Part shown: positions 1 to 7,991 of the stretch, piece by piece
Layout: each line of letters starts with the position of its first letter
Numbering within the stretch: position 1 is the stretch's first letter
Assembly (NCBI RefSeq): GCF_012027645.1
Contig: NZ_SNUU01000001.1
Location: 1,922,001-1,986,000, forward strand
Length of the DNA: 64,000 bases
Reading direction: 5' to 3'
DNA from: Thermococcus sp. 18S1
Lineage (GTDB): Archaea > Methanobacteriota_B > Thermococci > Thermococcales > Thermococcaceae
Program-made: the position numbers and the translations under genes
The notes under the pieces: generated by a model
Database searches by the model: none
Told to the model about the DNA's origin: nothing
The model's input: the letters and a program-made list of their open reading frames with translations, nothing else

Positions 1-1606
1 GGTTATATTCTTGAAAGCACCTGCTATTGGTGAATATCTGTCAATCTAACTGTTCTCTGGCCGATTTGAAATTTTAGGTTGCCCTAATTCATGGTCCCAT
101 TTATCTCTCAAAGTTTTCAGTGAATTTTTACTATAATAAAAAGTTAGAATATGAAGTTTGAATTTTTCATTGAAATTACTAAAATAAAAAGCCTAAAAAA
201 TCATAAAGACTAATTACCAATAAATGACACTAAAGAAAGATTTTAAAAATAGATTTAATAGTAGTAAAAAATCCAAAAAATTTACGATGTCTATTCGGAA
301 AAATTGGCAAAATGAATATATCTGGGCATGAGAAGTGCAGTGAACCCATTAAAAACGAATGGAAAATCTATAATAAGCGCCATGATGGGAAGTCCCGCTG
401 CAGCCAGAACACGAAAACCTGCAAGGATGGCTATTTTCTCGTCAGCTTCAAGCGTTATTGCTGTTATTGAACAAGCTCGGAGCGACAGTCTGAGAGTAGC
501 CATCATTCTCCACTAGGGCCCCAGAATCTCTTGCTGTCATGTCATTGCAGCTGTATTTTCTCTTGGCCTCTCCTAGTTTAAGGTAATTATCTACTTTATT
601 AGAGGGCGGGTACTTCTTTCTTTAAGGCTCTTAACGTCCGCAGCGGATCATCTAACGGATCTTTGTTTGAGCAGGTACCGAAGTGTGAGATTAGAGCAAA
701 CGCAACCCTATCAGATACAAGCGAGCGAGTTGAATATCGCAAGGTCCAGCAGAAAACACAACTATTATACAGCGAGGCATCGCCTGTAAATCGAAGCTCG
801 CACGCACTTTATAATGTATGTTAATGTACCCTAATTTTGGATATAATGTGCCTTATATCCAAAACTTGTGGACATATAAGAACATTAAGAAGGGCAGAAA
901 CAGAGGGGCCGAGGGACAAAACTGCAGAGGGGCATCATTACATACCCCAAGTTTTATGAGTTGTAGGTTCTGCTACCCATCACCAGCCCGTCCGTAGATT
1001 CCACGGCAAATTAAGTGATCCACCTATGAGATGTCGTGTGAGCGTCAGGATCATCAACTTGTACCGACTCATCGGGGAGGTTTCACTGGCATAACTACAA
1101 ATGCAACTACCAGCGCATGGGGCATGATTGAACAACACAAACTAAACGGCACAATAGCAGCAACTAATTACCCCAGCCAACTGATGGTGGGGGCACAACT
1201 ATGGACACCTTCTCCGAATTGAGGATTTTATCGGTAAGGTCAGCTTCTAAAGACCAAAAATTGGTTACAATTAAAGGTAGTGTCAATCCAGCCGTGAGGG
1301 CTACTGCCACTGTCTCCGAGTCCACGGGCAGGGACAAACTCAACCGTCGGTATATGGCAGCCACACATTTATCCTACACAAAATAATTGAATAAATTACA
1401 ATAGAAAAGAGTCAAAAATCTAAATTTTTTAACATTTTGATAAGTAATTTTGAACCAAATAATCAACGAATTAACTACACAATACACCATAAATGCAAAT
1501 AGCAATCTAAATTAAGAACACAAAAATTACTATAGCTAAACGTGATAATTCGCCCAAAAATTTGAGAGACAAATTCGATGATAATGACAGAGCAACAAAA
1601 AAGATG
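1..1606. other. A/T-rich stretch with no convincing gene
   Basis: About 1.6 kb in which I see no recognisable gene. Short open frames exist on both strands (291-506 minus, 1031-1222 plus, 1164-1364 minus, 1201-1386 plus). None has a ribosome-binding site, a family motif or the GC-rich codon use of the rest of the window. Base composition is clearly richer in A/T than the downstream genes, notably at 100-300 and 1380-1600. The only strong structure is the palindrome at 835-864. This could be decayed genes, the edge of an integrated element or an unusually long intergenic region; I cannot tell which. Confidence 0.5.
835..864. repeat. Perfect inverted repeat, 12-bp arms, 6-bp spacer
   Basis: TTTTGGATATAA (835-846) and TTATATCCAAAA (853-864) are exact reverse complements separated by TGTGCC. 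It could be a binding site for a dimeric regulator or form a hairpin in RNA. No gene starts nearby that would explain it. It sits in the gene-poor A/T-rich stretch and does not match the operator motifs I know from Thermococcales, such as the glycolytic motif or the SurR site. Confidence 0.75.
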
Positions 1607-1631
1607 CAGAGAACAAAAAGCAAAAAATTAA
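1607..1631 (-). terminator. Oligo-T terminator downstream of purB
   Basis: Read on the minus strand, the DNA just after the purB stop codon contains several T runs (T6, T5 and further downstream T6) with no stable hairpin. Oligo-T tracts on the non-template strand are the usual intrinsic termination signal for archaeal RNA polymerase, so this is the likely 3' end of the purB transcript. Confidence 0.6.
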
Positions 1632-1635
1632 AGCC

Positions 1636-2991
1636 TCACAGCACCTCTTTTCGCTCTTTCTCCTCTATCCAAGCTATTACGTTTTCGACTATCCGGGGTG
1701 CCATGCCTATGTAGTTCTCCGGCTTCAGGCTCTCGAAGTCGTCCTCAGTTAAGAACTTTCTCACCTCTTCGTTTTCCCTGACGACATCTATCAGGTCCCT
1801 GTTCTCTCTGAACGCCTTCATGGCTAGCCCTCTGACGAGTTCATGTGCCTCCTGCCTTCCCATACCTTTCTCCGTCAGCTTCAGCATCAGCGGCTCGGCC
1901 ATTATGAGGTTGTTGGTCATGTAGAGGTTCCGTTCAATATTCTCCGGGAAGAACTCCAGTCCCGAGAGGACCTTCTTCATGCTCTTGAGCATCTCGTCAA
2001 GCAGGACAAAGCTCTCCGGAAGGATGACACGCTCAACGGAGGAGTTTGTGAGGTCTCTCTCGTGCCAGAGGGGATTGTTGAGCAGAGCCGGGAAGACGTT
2101 CGAGTACAAGACCCTCGCCAGGCCACTTACCTTTTCACTCCTTATGGGATTCCTCTTGTGCGGCATTGTAGAGGAGCCAACCTGTTTCTTCCCGAAGGGC
2201 TCGCTGATCTCTAGTATCTCGGTCCTCTGGAGGTTCCTTATCTCCAGGGCAATCTTATCAAGGGTCGAGGCGATGAGAGCGAGAACCGCCATAAGCTCCG
2301 CATAGACGTCGCGCTGGATTATCTGGTTGCTTATCATGACAGGTTTCAGGCCGAGATCCTCCATGACGAGGCGCTGTATCTCGAGTCCCTCGTCCCCAAA
2401 GCTTGCCATCGTCCCAACGGCGCCGCTCATCTGGCCGACCAGAATTCTTTCCTTCAGCTCTTCTATTCTGTCCAAGTGCCTCTGTATCTCATCCAGCCAT
2501 ATCGCAAACTTCATGCCGTAGGTGGTTGGCACCGCGTGCTGACCGTGGGTTCTTCCTATGCAGGCGGTGTACTTGTGCTCTCTGGCGAGGTTCTTGAGAA
2601 TCGAGCGTATCTCCCTGAGGTCGTTCTCCACTATGACAAGGCTCTCCTTTATGAGGAGGGCGTTGGCAGTGTCTATTATATCATTGGAGGTAGCACCGAG
2701 GTGGACGTACTTGCCGTGCTCGCCGCAGACCTCGCTCAGGGCCTTAACGACGGCCATTATGTCGTGGTGTATCTCGGCCTCTATCTCCTTAACACGCTCC
2801 ACCTTGACCCACTTCGTGTTGGCCCTCTCGGAGATAACACGGGCGCTCTCCTCGGGTATATTGCCGACCTTCGCGTGGGCCCTTGCCAGAGCGGCCTCCA
2901 CATCGAGGAGTTTTTGGAGTTTGTTCTCCTCGTCCCAGATGCGCCTCATTTCCTCGCTCCCATAGCGGTAATCAATCGGGTGAACGGCCAT
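1636..2991 (-). CDS. purB: Adenylosuccinate lyase
   Basis: Adenylosuccinate lyase acts twice in purine synthesis, releasing fumarate from SAICAR and from adenylosuccinate. The 451-aa product has the fumarase/aspartase superfamily layout: an N-terminal helical domain, the catalytic-base region GRTHGQHAVPTT near residue 149, and the signature SSTMPHKRNP at about 273-282 on the flexible catalytic loop. The start at 2991 (MAVHPIDYRYG) is preceded by GGTGAT four bases upstream; the open frame extends 23 codons further but without a ribosome site. Length and motifs fit an intact enzyme. It is followed by an oligo-T terminator and is probably monocistronic. Confidence 0.95.
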   Translation of the reverse strand: MAVHPIDYRYGSEEMRRIWDEENKLQKLLDVEAALARAHAKVGNIPEESARVISERANTKWVKVERVKEIEAEIHHDIMAVVKALSEVCGEHGKYVHLGATSNDIIDTANALLIKESLVIVENDLREIRSILKNLAREHKYTACIGRTHGQHAVPTTYGMKFAIWLDEIQRHLDRIEELKERILVGQMSGAVGTMASFGDEGLEIQRLVMEDLGLKPVMISNQIIQRDVYAELMAVLALIASTLDKIALEIRNLQRTEILEISEPFGKKQVGSSTMPHKRNPIRSEKVSGLARVLYSNVFPALLNNPLWHERDLTNSSVERVILPESFVLLDEMLKSMKKVLSGLEFFPENIERNLYMTNNLIMAEPLMLKLTEKGMGRQEAHELVRGLAMKAFRENRDLIDVVRENEEVRKFLTEDDFESLKPENYIGMAPRIVENVIAWIEEKERKEVL

Positions 2992-3183
2992 TTTATCACC
3001 AACCATATGGCAATTTCCGGACCTTAAAACCTTTCGCTTAACATGAATTTGCAGGAACATGGTTGGTCATTTGATTCGCTCATCGGAGCCACAGGAGTGT
3101 TCAATAACGCTATTAAACGACCGAAAAGTATTTAACCGGAACCCGACGATAGCCTAACGACAAAACTTCCGGAGGTGCCAGAA

Positions 3184-3459
3184 ATGGCTGAGGAGCACGT
3201 CGTCTACATTGGAAAGAAGCCGGTTATGAACTACGTCCTCGCTGTGATAACCCAGTTCAACGAGGGCGCCAAGGAGGTCAGCGTCAAGGCTCGCGGTAGG
3301 GCCATCAGCAGGGCCGTTGATGTCGCCGAGATCGTCAGGAACAGGTTCCTCCCAGAGGTCAGGGTCAAGGAGATCAGGATCGGCACCGAGGAGCTCCCGA
3401 CCGCCGACGGCAGGACCGCCAACACCTCGACCATCGAGATCGTTATGGAGAAGCCGTGA
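3184..3459 (+). CDS. albA: DNA/RNA-binding protein Alba
   Basis: This 91-aa protein matches Alba, the abundant dimeric chromatin protein of most archaea, which coats DNA and also binds RNA. The diagnostic N-terminal segment [13 protein letters not shown] carries the paired lysines (K11, K12) whose acetylation state modulates DNA affinity in Sulfolobus. The rest follows the IF3-C-like fold through the conserved strand ending TIEIVMEKP. Translation starts at 3184 after GGAGGTG. A T-rich stretch with a CCCC/GGGG pairing follows the stop at 3466-3490 and may end the transcript. It stands alone between purB (divergent) and the HTH gene. Confidence 0.95.
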   Translation: MAEEHVVYIGKKPVMNYVLAVITQFNEGAKEVSVKARGRAISRAVDVAEIVRNRFLPEVRVKEIRIGTEELPTADGRTANTSTIEIVMEKP

Positions 3460-3568
3460 ATTTGACCCCCTTTCCTTTTCCTTCGGGGCTCTTCTGACGC
3501 TTCAAACTGGCTTGAAGCTGTGAAAAGCTTTAATACGTCCCCACCGTATTCTCCCCAGGTGGCGCCGT

Positions 3569-4234
3569 TTGGACTATGAGACGATAGACATACACGACGA
3601 AAGGGCCAAGGAGCTCGCTCAGATTCTGATGAACGACAAAGCGATAGCCATCCTGCATCTTGTGGAAGACCGGGCGCTGTCAATAAGCGAGATATCCCGC
3701 GAGCTGAACCTCCCCATCTCCACGGTCTCATACCACGTAGACAAAATGCTCAAGGTCGGCCTCATCGAGGTAGCGGGGAAGAAGTACGGGAAGAGGCTCC
3801 AGGAGGTCAAGCTCTACCGCGCCTCCAACAGGCCCATACTTCTCGTACCCCGCAGGAACGTTGCAAAGGTGAGGAAGAAAGCCGTCATGAGCTTTGAGAA
3901 GCTGCACGTTATAAGCCTGGGCCTCGCCGGGCTGGTGGCGGCCGGGGTGTACGCCGCGGCGCGGAACGTACTCGCCCCCGTGAATTCCGGCGGCACAACC
4001 GAGTCAATCACGAAGTCCGCGGTAGACAACGTCTCGATGATGGTGGCTTCCGAAAGGGCCATCGTTCCCTCAGCAACGAACACGAGTACCGAATCCATGC
4101 TCCATGCGATTCACTCCACGGTGCCTAGTTCCGGCCTTGAAACCCATGCAACGGCCGTTTCTGTGGGCTTGGCCATTGCTGCGTTCATCTTAACGTTTCT
4201 CCTGATTTCGTACATTATGAAACGCAGGAGTTGA
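3569..4234 (+). CDS. Membrane-anchored winged-helix regulator
   Basis: The 221-aa product has an ArsR/MarR-like winged helix at about residues 20-90 (recognition helix around LPISTVSYHVDKM), followed by a hydrophobic segment at 113-132, a Ser/Thr-rich loop of about 60 residues and a second hydrophobic segment at 196-216 ending in KRRS. With the N-terminal HTH and basic C-terminus both cytosolic, the loop would face outside. This suggests a one-component membrane sensor that controls transcription directly. The start is TTG at 3569, chosen because GGTGG lies six bases upstream; there is no ATG upstream in frame. Its target genes are unknown; nothing in the promoter shows autoregulation. Confidence 0.8.
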   Translation: MDYETIDIHDERAKELAQILMNDKAIAILHLVEDRALSISEISRELNLPISTVSYHVDKMLKVGLIEVAGKKYGKRLQEVKLYRASNRPILLVPRRNVAKVRKKAVMSFEKLHVISLGLAGLVAAGVYAAARNVLAPVNSGGTTESITKSAVDNVSMMVASERAIVPSATNTSTESMLHAIHSTVPSSGLETHATAVSVGLAIAAFILTFLLISYIMKRRS

Positions 4235-4284
4235 AGAAAAGGTTTTTAAGTTTCTTCTCCAACCCCCGTTGGCGAGGTGATAAA

Positions 4285-4818
4285 ATGGCACCTAGGATAG
4301 CCGTGGGACAAGTGGTTAAAAGGAAGGCAGTTATCGTCAAGCCGGACGATACCGTCCACAGGATCGCCAAGATTCTCTCAAAGAACAAGGTAGGAAGCGC
4401 GGTTGTCGTTAGAGGCGACGAGATCGTTGGAATAATCACCGACCGCGATATACTCGACAAGGTCGTTGCGAAGGGACGCGATCCGAAGACCGTCAAGGTC
4501 GAGGAGGTCATGACGAAGAACCCGATAACCATCGAGGATGACTACGAGGTTCAGGACGCGATCGACAAGATGATGGATAAGGGCATCAGGAGGCTTCTTG
4601 TCACCAGGCTCGGAAGGCCGATAGGCTTCGTCACCGCCGCTGATCTCCTCGCTGCGCTCAACGCGTACAGCAGTGAGAGTGAGGAGGAAACCAGCGAGGA
4701 GACCGAGGTCTACGGTATCTGCGAGCTCTGCGGACAGTACGGCCCGCTCTACAAGGTCTACATCGAGGGCGGCGAGAAGTGGATATGTGAGAGCTGCAAG
4801 GACAGCCTCAACCTCTGA
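4285..4818 (+). CDS. CBS-domain pair protein with C-terminal zinc ribbon
   Basis: The 177-aa protein has two CBS motifs (about residues 8-62 and 72-127), which as a Bateman pair bind adenine nucleotides or related ligands. An acidic linker follows, then a treble-clef or rubredoxin-like zinc site formed by C146, C149, C168 and C171 (CELC and CESC). This is a known archaeal arrangement thought to couple nucleotide sensing to a zinc-bound module; the partner is not evident here. The start at 4285 follows GAGGTGAT; an upstream in-frame ATG at 4231 lacks such a site. The 3' end overlaps the convergent THEP1 gene by 11 nt. Confidence 0.88.
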   Translation: MAPRIAVGQVVKRKAVIVKPDDTVHRIAKILSKNKVGSAVVVRGDEIVGIITDRDILDKVVAKGRDPKTVKVEEVMTKNPITIEDDYEVQDAIDKMMDKGIRRLLVTRLGRPIGFVTAADLLAALNAYSSESEEETSEETEVYGICELCGQYGPLYKVYIEGGEKWICESCKDSLNL

Positions 4819-5350
4819 CTCCCTTCAGTTCTTTCATAACTTCATCGAGCACCTCAGTGAAGGCTCTGTTTCTGTTCTCGACGCTCAGTGTGTAGAGTTT
4901 CCCAAGGGGACGGAACTTATCGGCCATCTTTCTATGGACAACCGCCAGAATGGGCTTTTCTGAGTTCAGGACTTCTCCTATAGCCCTCACGAACTCGTCG
5001 CTCTTGTACTCCATCGGGCCGATTTCGTCTATGACTATCAAGTCAGCCTCAACAAGGGCACGTTTTATCGCCGAAACGCCAATGCGGTTGATCTCATCGA
5101 CGTGGACAACGTACTTCCCAAAGGGAACGCCCGGGAGGTACGAGGTTCCGCGGAGGCTCGCGAGTGTTCCTTCCTCTCCGGTATCGAGGGCAGTAATTCT
5201 GAATCCCACGCGCCTTCCTCCCCTCCGCACTTCTCTCGTGATCATTCCACCAACGAGGTAGCCCCAGCGGTCGGCTTCTTTGGCAATCCTCTCCACGAGC
5301 GTTGTCTTTCCGACTCCCGCCGGACCGGTAACGAATATTCTCAGCGTCAT
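4808..5350 (-). CDS. THEP1-type nucleoside-triphosphatase
   Basis: A 180-aa P-loop NTPase of the THEP1 family, which hydrolyses nucleoside triphosphates in vitro; the cellular role is unresolved. The Walker A loop GPAGVGKTT lies at residues 9-17 and Walker B VIDEIGPME near 106-114 (D108, E109). The basic segment TREVRRGGRRVGF and the D(T)GE motif are typical of the family. Start at 5350 is supported by GGTGG on the minus strand; a 29-codon N-terminal extension in the open frame has no such site. It converges on the CBS gene and is divergent from mtnA, with only 55 bp between the two start codons. Confidence 0.88.
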   Translation of the reverse strand: MTLRIFVTGPAGVGKTTLVERIAKEADRWGYLVGGMITREVRRGGRRVGFRITALDTGEEGTLASLRGTSYLPGVPFGKYVVHVDEINRIGVSAIKRALVEADLIVIDEIGPMEYKSDEFVRAIGEVLNSEKPILAVVHRKMADKFRPLGKLYTLSVENRNRAFTEVLDEVMKELKGVRG

Positions 5351-5405
5351 TTCAACCACCGAAGGAGATTTAAGTTCCTTCCTTAAACCCTTTGGGGTGG
5401 TGGTT

Positions 5406-6476
5406 ATGGAGATAAGGTACAGACCGGAGGAACTCACGAGGCTTCCGAGAAGCGTGACCTACGAAACCGGAAAGGTCATCATGATCGACCAGAGACTCCT
5501 GCCTGGGGAGTTCAAGACGATAGAGCTGAAAACCGTTGATGAAGTGGCGGAAGCTATAGTCACAATGAAGGTTCGCGGTGCTCCGGCGATAGGTGCCGCC
5601 GCCGCGTTCGGCCTGGCCCTCTACGCGGACACGACGAAGGCCAAAACCAGGGACGAGTTCATGGACGGATTTTATCGTGCCTGTGACAGACTGAAGAACA
5701 CGAGGCCCACAGCCGTAAACCTCTTCTGGGCCCTCAACAGGATTAAGAGGCTCGTTGAGGAGAACCTTGAGAGCCCTCTGGAGGAGATTAAAAAGCTCAT
5801 CGTCGCTGAGGCGCAGAAGATAGCGGACGAAGACGTCGAGGCCAACCTCAGGATGGGACACTACGGAGCAGAGGCTTTGCCGGAGGGTAACGTTCTCACC
5901 CACTGCAACGCGGGGAGCTTGGCAACCGTCCAGCTCGGAACCGTTGGGGCGGTTCTGAGGGTCATGCACCGTGACGGCAGCCTTAAGCTCCTCTGGGTGG
6001 ACGAGACGAGACCGGTTCTTCAGGGTGCCCGCCTTAGCGCCTGGGAGTATCACTACGACGGCATTCCGCTTAAGCTGATAACCGACAACATGGCCGGCTT
6101 TGTGATGCAGCAGGGGAAGGTTGACGCGATAATCGTTGGTGCCGACAGGATAGTGGCCAACGGCGACTTCGCCAACAAGATAGGCACCTATACCCTGGCT
6201 GTCCTCGCCAAGGAGCACGGGATACCGTTCTTCACCGTCGCGCCGCTCTCAACGATAGATATGAGCCTGAAGAGCGGAAAGGAGATACCCATAGAGGAGA
6301 GAAAGCCGGAGGAAGTCCTCACCTGTGGCGGTTGCAGAATCGCCCCCGATGTGGACGTTTACAACCCGGCCTTCGACGTCACCCCGCACAGGTACCTGAC
6401 GGGCATAATAACCGACAGGGGCGTCGTTTACCCGCCCTTCGAGAGGAATTTGAAGAGACTATTCAAAATGGAGTGA
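5406..6476 (+). CDS. mtnA: Methylthioribose-1-phosphate isomerase
   Basis: MtnA converts 5-methylthioribose 1-phosphate to methylthioribulose 1-phosphate in methionine salvage, and in archaea may also serve 5-deoxyadenosine recycling. The 356-aa product carries the eIF2B-like fold with RGAPAIG at 57-63, the catalytic cysteine C167 in THCNAG and the catalytic aspartate D247 in GADRI, plus GDFANKIGTY. The length and this motif set favour MtnA over the shorter ribose-1,5-bisphosphate isomerase of the AMP pathway, a close homologue also found in this order. Start at 5406 follows GGGTGGTGG. The stop is followed by a T-rich tract (6479-6497) that lies within the small convergent gene. Confidence 0.92.
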   Translation: MEIRYRPEELTRLPRSVTYETGKVIMIDQRLLPGEFKTIELKTVDEVAEAIVTMKVRGAPAIGAAAAFGLALYADTTKAKTRDEFMDGFYRACDRLKNTRPTAVNLFWALNRIKRLVEENLESPLEEIKKLIVAEAQKIADEDVEANLRMGHYGAEALPEGNVLTHCNAGSLATVQLGTVGAVLRVMHRDGSLKLLWVDETRPVLQGARLSAWEYHYDGIPLKLITDNMAGFVMQQGKVDAIIVGADRIVANGDFANKIGTYTLAVLAKEHGIPFFTVAPLSTIDMSLKSGKEIPIEERKPEEVLTCGGCRIAPDVDVYNPAFDVTPHRYLTGIITDRGVVYPPFERNLKRLFKME

Positions 6477-6718
6477 GCTTTTCCTTTCTTTTCCTCAACC
6501 GCCTCTTCCACGAAGACTCCCTTTATCTCTCCGATTTCCTCCTCTATGGCCGGCAGGAGGAGGCCGAGGAGCTCAAGGGGTTCCAGGCAGGAGCAGTCCG
6601 TCGAGTACTCGAAGGGTTCGCCCGGGAGTTCGACCCTGAGGGAGATGCCGTCCCCGGTTTTTAGAATCTCAAAGGGTGCGGTAAGGTTCTCACCGATAAC
6701 CTTGCCTCTCACGAGCAT
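6428..6718 (-). CDS. Hypothetical 96-aa acidic protein
   Basis: I do not recognise this family. The predicted protein is soluble: a beta-rich N-terminal half (MLVRGKVIGENLTAPFEI...) and a helical acidic segment (LLPAIEEEIGEIKG), with two neighbouring cysteines in TDCSCLEP. It converges on mtnA and shares 49 bp with its 3' end. No clear ribosome-binding site precedes the ATG; a CTTTAA element about 30 bp upstream could allow a leaderless message. The amino-acid pattern looks like a real protein and codon use fits the neighbours, but the overlap and weak start lower confidence. Confidence 0.55.
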   Translation of the reverse strand: MLVRGKVIGENLTAPFEILKTGDGISLRVELPGEPFEYSTDCSCLEPLELLGLLLPAIEEEIGEIKGVFVEEAVEEKKGKAHSILNSLFKFLSKGG

Positions 6719-6837
6719 CGAATATAGGCTGAAAAGGCAAGGATTAAAGAGTTTCTCTACCGAAAGGTTTCGAACTTGAAGTTAATCCGGCCGAGAACGT
6801 TAAAAGCCCACCCACCCAATCTTCTCCGGTGGTGGAG

Positions 6838-7974
6838 ATGTTCTGGCTGAAGACGAGACTCATCGAGGGAGAGGGCTCCCTTAGAAGGCTCTCCAAGGAA
6901 GTAAGGGGGCACGAACGCGTTCTTATCTTGGCTTCCCGTTCAATGAAGAGACACGGCTTCCTGAGCGAGGCCGAAGACTACGTGAAGGAGGCCGGTGCGG
7001 AGGTCTTCTCGATAGCGGGTCTTCCAGTGGAGCCGAGCGTCGAGGTCATAGAGGAGTTCCTGCCCAAGGTGAGGGAGTTCGAGCCCGACCTTCTCGTGGC
7101 CATGGGAGGGGGCAGTGTCATCGACACGACCAAGGCGTTGAAGGTCTTCTACGATGCCCCCGAGCTGAACTTTGAGGAGATAGCATTCATAGACAGGTTT
7201 TCGAAGCCGAAGCCGGTTCCTAAGCTGAGGACGAGGTTAATAGCAATACCCTCGACGAGCGGAGCGGGAAGCGAGGTTTCGGGAGCGAGCGTGCTGAAAA
7301 AGGGCGGCGTCAAATACAACATAGTCACCCCCGAGATAGCGCCCGACGTGGCCATCCTCGACCCCCGGCTGCCGAGAACAATGCCCGCCGAGGTGGCCCG
7401 GAACTCTGGCCTTGACGTCCTCGTCCACGGGATAGAAGCCTACACAACCAAGGTCGCCAACCCCTTCAGCGACGCCATGGCGATTAAGGCGATAAAGACT
7501 GTCTACAAGTGGCTTCCGCTCTCGGTTAGGGGCGACGAGGAGGCAAGGGCGAGGGTTCACTACGCGGCAACGATGGCGGGGATAGCCTTCCTCAACGCGC
7601 GCCTCGGCCTATGCCACGCGATGAGCCACAAAGCGGCATGGATTGGCCCGCATGGGCTCCTCAACGCGATATTCCTGCCCTACGTGATGGAGTTCAACGC
7701 CGAGAGGAGCGACTACGCGAGGAAGCGCTACGCTGAGATAGCGAGGGAACTTGGCTTCCAAACGGCGAAGGACCTCATTGAGGTCGTGAGAGAGCTTAAC
7801 GAGATGCTCGGTGTTCCAAAACTGGGCGAGCTGGTTGATGAGGAGACTTTCACCGAGAGGGTCGAGGAGATGGCCGAAAAAGCCTACTGCGATGGATTAG
7901 TGTTCTTCAACCCCGTCGAGCCGAAGCCCGAGGAGATAAGGGAGCTGTATCTGAGGGCATTTAGGGGAGAATAA
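6838..7974 (+). CDS. Iron-containing (type III) alcohol dehydrogenase
   Basis: This 378-aa oxidoreductase belongs to the group III metal-dependent alcohol dehydrogenases, which in Thermococcus are cytosolic NADP-dependent enzymes reducing aldehydes formed in peptide fermentation. The nucleotide-binding motif MGGGSVIDTTKA is at 88-100. Metal ligands are D193 and H197 in GLDVLVHGIE, with H260, H264 and H272 in GLCHAMSHKAAWIGPHG. The loop between H264 and the PHG histidine looks about two residues shorter than in the best-known family members. Start at 6838 (ATG) follows GGTGGTGG; two in-frame GTG codons at 6829 and 6832 overlap that site. A TTAAAA box near 6800 is the likely promoter. Confidence 0.9.
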   Translation: MFWLKTRLIEGEGSLRRLSKEVRGHERVLILASRSMKRHGFLSEAEDYVKEAGAEVFSIAGLPVEPSVEVIEEFLPKVREFEPDLLVAMGGGSVIDTTKALKVFYDAPELNFEEIAFIDRFSKPKPVPKLRTRLIAIPSTSGAGSEVSGASVLKKGGVKYNIVTPEIAPDVAILDPRLPRTMPAEVARNSGLDVLVHGIEAYTTKVANPFSDAMAIKAIKTVYKWLPLSVRGDEEARARVHYAATMAGIAFLNARLGLCHAMSHKAAWIGPHGLLNAIFLPYVMEFNAERSDYARKRYAEIARELGFQTAKDLIEVVRELNEMLGVPKLGELVDEETFTERVEEMAEKAYCDGLVFFNPVEPKPEEIRELYLRAFRGE

Positions 7975-7991
7975 AAGGAATAAAAGAGAAA

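Noticed and set aside
1164-1386. Small overlapping frames in the A/T-rich region as genes
   Set aside because: No ribosome sites, no recognisable family and conflicting strands; too weak to call.
5370-6218. 282-codon minus-strand frame opposite mtnA
   Set aside because: No family pattern or ribosome site, and mtnA on the plus strand has all catalytic residues.
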